Positions 62,164-64,000 of a DNA stretch of 64,000 nt are shown here, one piece after another (the first letter of the stretch is position 1; each line of letters begins with the position of its first letter). This DNA comes from Acinetobacter sp. ANC 4862 (GTDB lineage: Bacteria > Pseudomonadota > Gammaproteobacteria > Pseudomonadales > Moraxellaceae): the NCBI RefSeq assembly GCF_004336635.1, contig NZ_SJXH01000002.1:117796-181795 (forward strand), read 5' to 3'. The notes under the pieces are model-generated. The model was not told where the DNA came from. It made no database searches and was given only the letters and a program-made list of their open reading frames with translations. The translations under genes were made by a program, and so were the position numbers.

Positions 62164-62439
62164 ATGTTTAAGCACAAATACATCATCACGGTAGAAAGCA
62201 ACACCCCTCCTCAAATATGTTTAGGAGATAAAATTCACGGCGCCACAGTGGTTGCCTTAGAAGCAGAGCAATATCCTGATCTGGTAGATCTAACCTGGCT
62301 TACTAAACGCTTTCCGATGTCAATAGATACCCTTTCTAGGCAATTAAAATTATTTAATATCGGCAGTACTGGGAAGAATCTTTATGATCCAAATATCGTA
62401 ATCCCATTTCTTAAAATGAACATAAAAAACAGAAGATGA
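62164..62439 (+). CDS. small helix-turn-helix protein
   Basis: 91 residues. VDLTWLTKRFPMSIDTLSRQLKLFNIGSTGKNLYDPNIVIPFLK (in parts) reads as an excisionase/AlpA-like DNA-binding module in the second half. The first half is a beta-rich stretch. It probably forms a pair with the preceding gene, 8 bases upstream. Function unknown. Confidence 0.62.
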   Translation: MFKHKYIITVESNTPPQICLGDKIHGATVVALEAEQYPDLVDLTWLTKRFPMSIDTLSRQLKLFNIGSTGKNLYDPNIVIPFLKMNIKNRR

Positions 62440-62560
62440 ATACCTAGGAAAAATTAATTCTATTAATTACTTAAAATACAACTTGCCAAAATATAGTTGT
62501 TGGAAAACCCCTCAATAAGCGTTATAAAGCATTGCTAAGAAAGAAAATATTGGGGGGTAT

Positions 62561-63046
62561 ATGTCTTATATAATTAAACTGATCTCAGAAAATTGCTACA
62601 TCATTCCTGATGATGACGGTTGGCTTACTACTACAGAATCCCGTGAAGAAGCGATTGATATAGGCCTCTTTGATGATTTTGAATCTGCTGATGAAACTGC
62701 TCAAAGCTTCAGTGGTGGTATGACAAGAGGTGTGGACTACCAAGTCGAATCCATTTCTCTTGATCCATTTCATGTAGTTCAAATCACAATTCCCGTAGAA
62801 ATTGCTCCCAAATTAAAAGGGATCGACAAATTTATTAAGAATGGTGAAGCGCAAATATTTCTCACAAATGTGACCATGGCTAATGATGCTATGGATGGTT
62901 TTACTCGTTATGGAGTATCTACAGGAACCAACGCCGTTCTTCTAAAAAATGATCAATATGAAGCTCGTAAAGAGGCTATTTCACAATACCTAGCTGAGAG
63001 ATTTGGGAATCATTGGGAAATAAAGCTACTACCCGTTCGTGTTTAA
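62561..63046 (+). CDS. hypothetical protein
   Basis: 161 residues, acidic, with no signal peptide or membrane segment. A ribosome site GGGGGG precedes the ATG. Text such as EEAIDIGLFDDFESADETAQ and NGEAQIFLTNVTMANDAMDGFTRYG gives no family I recognise. It is 121 bases after the small HTH gene, with its own likely promoter in between. Confidence 0.62.
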   Translation: MSYIIKLISENCYIIPDDDGWLTTTESREEAIDIGLFDDFESADETAQSFSGGMTRGVDYQVESISLDPFHVVQITIPVEIAPKLKGIDKFIKNGEAQIFLTNVTMANDAMDGFTRYGVSTGTNAVLLKNDQYEARKEAISQYLAERFGNHWEIKLLPVRV

Positions 63047-63188
63047 GCAAAGAGTTAAAGCAAAGAGTAATAGTTTCAAGCAAATAATTTTAGCATAGAT
63101 ATTTAATTTAGCTACGATCCCGAAACAGATATTATCTATTGTAAGCTTTTGGTTTATATTAAAATTTAGTGATAAGTTAGAGAGTAAA

Positions 63189-63860
63189 ATGGCACAAACT
63201 TTTGAAGAAAAACAAGCATTCATTCAAAGTGGAGTAAAATTCTATAAAAATAGAGGTTATACACTTCGCGGTAGTATTAATTCTATTTTTAAATCGAATG
63301 GATTGTTAAATACGAAAAGTTCTTGGGAAGACACTTACAAACTCATTTCTGAATTCCAGAATAGTGAAATTAATAATGAAATTTTAGATAAGATAATTGA
63401 AGCCTTTCATAATGATCTTTTCTCTACCATTCTATTTAGAGATAAATATTTATCTATATATGAAAACCCCAAAAACTATGATGACATAATTGCAAAACTC
63501 GATGAGATTTCTATAGATTTTGATGGTGATTTCTCATCAATTCTTGATAACTCTTTAGATTTCGAATATATAAAAACTATTCATAATCACCAAATTTTTT
63601 ATACATTTAAGTCAATCAGATCACTTTCAACTAAAGTTGATTTAGGTGTTTTTGCATTAAAACAGGATTTTGTAGATGAAGAGTATGAAAGAGTTTTTGC
63701 ATATAAAACTGTAGATTTACCATGCTTTAACTCAATAATTTTTGATACTCAGAAAAAAAATATCATCCTTTCTGTTGATTTAGCTAATCAGTTTCAGGAT
63801 GAAAATTTAAGAGCTGAAATTGCACGATTAGTTAACTTAATTAACCCGAATTACGGATAA
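63189..63860 (+). CDS. hypothetical protein, probably truncated by the following insertion sequence
   Basis: 223 residues, very AT-rich codons, helical N-terminus (EEKQAFIQSGVKFYKNRGYT) and a more beta-rich C-terminal part (GVFALKQDF...ERVFAYKTVDLP). It ends at INPNYG only 72 bases before the IS982-type transposase start, so part of the C-terminus may have been cut off by that element. I do not recognise a family. Such AT-rich unknown genes in accessory DNA are often defence or toxin genes, but nothing in the sequence proves it. Confidence 0.6.
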   Translation: MAQTFEEKQAFIQSGVKFYKNRGYTLRGSINSIFKSNGLLNTKSSWEDTYKLISEFQNSEINNEILDKIIEAFHNDLFSTILFRDKYLSIYENPKNYDDIIAKLDEISIDFDGDFSSILDNSLDFEYIKTIHNHQIFYTFKSIRSLSTKVDLGVFALKQDFVDEEYERVFAYKTVDLPCFNSIIFDTQKKNIILSVDLANQFQDENLRAEIARLVNLINPNYG

Positions 63861-63932
63861 GAAAACCGCTTGAAAAAAAGATGGCTAGAGCCATTTAGAA
63901 AGTTACTACACAAACCAAAGACTCTAACCACC

Positions 63933-64000
63933 ATGTCTGATTTTACAGAAATCTTCTGTGCCATTGATGATTTTTTTAAGAAATTTGAACCGATCTATTG
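63933..64000 (+). CDS. IS982-family transposase, N-terminal fragment (continues beyond window)
   Basis: The last 68 bases encode MSDFTEIFCAIDDFFKKFEPIY, which matches the start of IS982-family transposases (pattern MS.LTELFC.IDDF...). The left end of the element should lie within about 70 bases upstream; I cannot fix it without the right end. Confidence 0.68.
   Translation, partial: MSDFTEIFCAIDDFFKKFEPIY

Noticed and set aside
1..64000. CRISPR array or tRNA/rRNA gene
   Set aside because: I looked for regularly spaced 25-40 base repeats and for tRNA-like arms on both strands and saw none. A covariance search would be decisive.
44337..64000. Integrase and attachment sites for the prophage
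   Set aside because: No tyrosine or serine recombinase is encoded in the window and no direct repeats flank the region, so I do not propose att sites.

Overview
The window is chromosomal DNA of an Acinetobacter. The evidence is the AT-rich composition, the gene order miaE-pdxJ-recO-lipoprotein-era-rnc-DUF4845-lepB-lepA, a CarO-type porin gene, a 1101-bp IS701-family insertion sequence matching ISAba11 in size and ends, and protein sequences typical of the genus. I cannot assign a species from the sequence alone.

Layout. (1) 1-2974: tail of an MFS transporter with a tiny coupled membrane protein, a TauD/TfdA dioxygenase, the frameshifted remains of a pirin gene, and a DUF1003 protein. (2) 3200-20287: housekeeping genes. 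These are sthA, lipA, then the minus-strand series miaE to lepA (tRNA modification, vitamin B6, DNA repair, ribosome and rRNA maturation, protein export), a thioesterase, a DegP/MucD protease, nadB, a second thioesterase, and tmk-mltG-pabC. (3) 20455-27144: a sulfate-uptake locus with two tandem periplasmic sulfate-binding proteins, an alpha/beta hydrolase, the CysT-CysW-CysA transporter and a CysB-type LysR regulator. (4) 27413-43028: a FadL porin, carO split by the insertion sequence, dapD, queE, queC, a peroxiredoxin, two YceI proteins, an NMN adenylyltransferase, an enoyl-CoA hydratase, a nitroreductase, a tandemly duplicated lipoprotein, a NIF3-like protein and fadE, which has lost its 3' end to an IS3-family element.

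(5) 44337-64000 is accessory DNA. The left part (44417-48933, plus strand) is a phage early region: AlpA-like regulator, Rha/KilAC antirepressor, an RNA-like leader, a replication initiator whose gene carries iterons (a probable origin), a DnaB-type helicase and a small regulator-like protein. The next part (49005-60830, minus strand) reads the other way. It holds a second copy of that regulator-like protein, a cupin-like protein, a T7-like DNA-ejection (internal core) module of four proteins, and four small exported or unknown genes at the end. No terminase, portal, capsid or tail gene and no integrase is visible. Beyond it, 61225-61385 (minus strand) holds the remains of a second initiator/origin. 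The simplest reading is two partial prophages fused in convergent orientation, each with its initiator at the outer end. The right end (61461-64000) has iteron-like repeats, two small helix-turn-helix proteins, two unknown proteins and the start of an IS982-family transposase.

The most notable points are the porin knock-out by the insertion sequence, the prophage mosaic with its duplicated origin and its ejection module without a head, and several poorly known small genes in the accessory block.
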